Shown: positions 32,083-32,446 of the stretch, in pieces | How the letters are laid out: each line of letters starts with the position of its first letter | How positions within the stretch are numbered: the first letter of the stretch is position 1 | Assembly (NCBI GenBank): GCA_020024855.1 | Contig: JAHHTB010000003.1 | Location: forward strand, 1-32,446 | Length of the DNA stretch: 32,446 nucleotides | Reading direction: 5' to 3' | Source of the DNA: Fusobacterium sp. | Lineage (GTDB): Bacteria > Fusobacteriota > Fusobacteriia > Fusobacteriales > Fusobacteriaceae | The notes under the pieces: generated by a model | The model's input: the letters and a program-made list of their open reading frames with translations, nothing else | Told to the model about the DNA's origin: nothing | Databases searched by the model: none | Position numbers and translations under genes: made by a program

Positions 32083-32112
32083 AAAAAGACGTGCTGCCAT
32101 ACAACACGTCTT
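32083..32112 (-). terminator. Intrinsic terminator after secG
   Basis: AAGACGUG and CACGUCUU form an 8-bp stem, extended by UUG/CAG pairs, followed by a U-rich run. It begins 8 nt after the secG stop and lies 29 nt before the rarA ATG, so rarA is transcribed by read-through or from a weak promoter I could not see. Confidence 0.8.
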
Positions 32113-32119
32113 CAATTTT

Positions 32120-32347
32120 TTATGATAAGTATAAGTATAATAAAAGTGCTGTTAATATAAATAAAGTTGCTACAATTTTTGTTGCTTTTGCTAATGGTCC
32201 ACCATCTTTTGATAATCCAAAAACTGTATTCGCACTTCCCATTCCCATACTTCCAGAAAGTCCGTGACTCCTATCAGGTTGTATTAATACTAATACAATT
32301 AGGGCTATGGCAAATATAAATAACAATACTGTTAATAAACTTTCCAT
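32120..32347 (-). CDS. secG: Preprotein translocase subunit SecG
   Basis: A 75-residue inner-membrane protein, accessory subunit of the SecYEG channel. It has two hydrophobic helices (about 3-22 and 53-73) joined by a Gly/Ser-rich cytoplasmic loop with S-M-G-M-G-S-A-N-T-V-F-G, the conserved loop of the family; L-I-V-L-V-L-I-Q at the end of helix 1 is typical. CGGAGG lies 7 nt before ATG. It has its own promoter and terminator. Confidence 0.93.
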   Translation of the reverse strand: MESLLTVLLFIFAIALIVLVLIQPDRSHGLSGSMGMGSANTVFGLSKDGGPLAKATKIVATLFILTALLLYLYLS

Positions 32348-32381
32348 TTTTATCCTCCGATTTTCTTTATATTCTTTTAAT

Positions 32382-32410
32382 ATTATAATACATTATTAGA
32401 AATTTGAAAA
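32382..32410 (-). promoter_or_regulatory. secG promoter
   Basis: Perfect -10 TATAAT (32387-32382), 17-nt spacer, partial -35 TTTTCA (32410-32405). About 35 nt ahead of the secG ATG. Confidence 0.5.
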
Positions 32411-32446
32411 GAATTATATTTAAAACTTTACTATATCTATAAAGAG

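Noticed and set aside
1..32446. CRISPR arrays, prophage, insertion sequences, toxin-antitoxin or defence genes
   Set aside because: No spaced direct repeats, transposase, integrase or defence-type domains were found on either strand.

Overview
This is a low-GC (AT-rich, strong AGA/TTA/AAA codon bias) bacterial chromosome segment. I infer a member of the Fusobacteriaceae, most likely Fusobacterium or a close relative. The reasons are the AT-rich sequence, type III glutamine synthetase, an endonuclease-type MutL, a ptsI-ptsH-ispH-S1 cluster, and a lipoprotein together with an LTA-synthase-family phosphotransferase. The genus is inferred from gene content, not from a marker gene. The window is mostly housekeeping; I see no insertion sequence, prophage, CRISPR array, tRNA or rRNA.

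Region 1 (1-1770, minus strand) is an amino-acid ABC transporter operon: substrate-binding protein, permease, and the first codons of the ATPase at the window edge. Its 345-nt leader is the most striking thing here. A consensus-like promoter is followed by a ribosome-binding site and an 18-codon ORF with four consecutive His codons (MSKKVSLAIKNIKHHHHR), then mutually exclusive RNA pairings and an intrinsic terminator just before the binding-protein gene. This has the architecture of a ribosome-mediated transcription attenuator for histidine, and it predicts that the transporter imports histidine.

Region 2 (1771-6694, minus) carries cutC, a ClC-type chloride transporter with a C-terminal RCK_C/TrkA_C domain, and recJ with a long C-terminal extension.

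Region 3 (6722-14046, plus) carries mutL, rlmH, two small proteins (DUF1292-like and DUF1934-like), a TPR lipoprotein, lysS, a terminator, and a lone sugar-type ABC ATPase with an unusual Walker A. It ends at a bidirectional terminator facing an LTA-synthase/sulfatase-family membrane enzyme on the minus strand (14087-16045).

Region 4 (16083-18627): divergent promoters serve that enzyme and lrgA-lrgB. A bidirectional terminator separates lrgB from galE (minus). The gap upstream of galE contains a perfect 40-bp palindrome.

Region 5 (18628-25608): glnN (type III glutamine synthetase, minus) is divergent from ptsI-ptsH-ispH-rpsA (plus). The first two encode the general PTS phosphorelay. IspH and the six-S1-domain protein are encoded by overlapping, separate genes rather than one fused gene.

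Region 6 (25699-32410, minus): secG, rarA, hisS, aspS, then a structured RNA gene (about 235 nt) with its own strong promoter and terminator, then argS. The RNA has no family I recognise. It sits so close to argS that it could be either a stand-alone ncRNA or an argS leader. Together with lysS the window holds four aminoacyl-tRNA synthetase genes.
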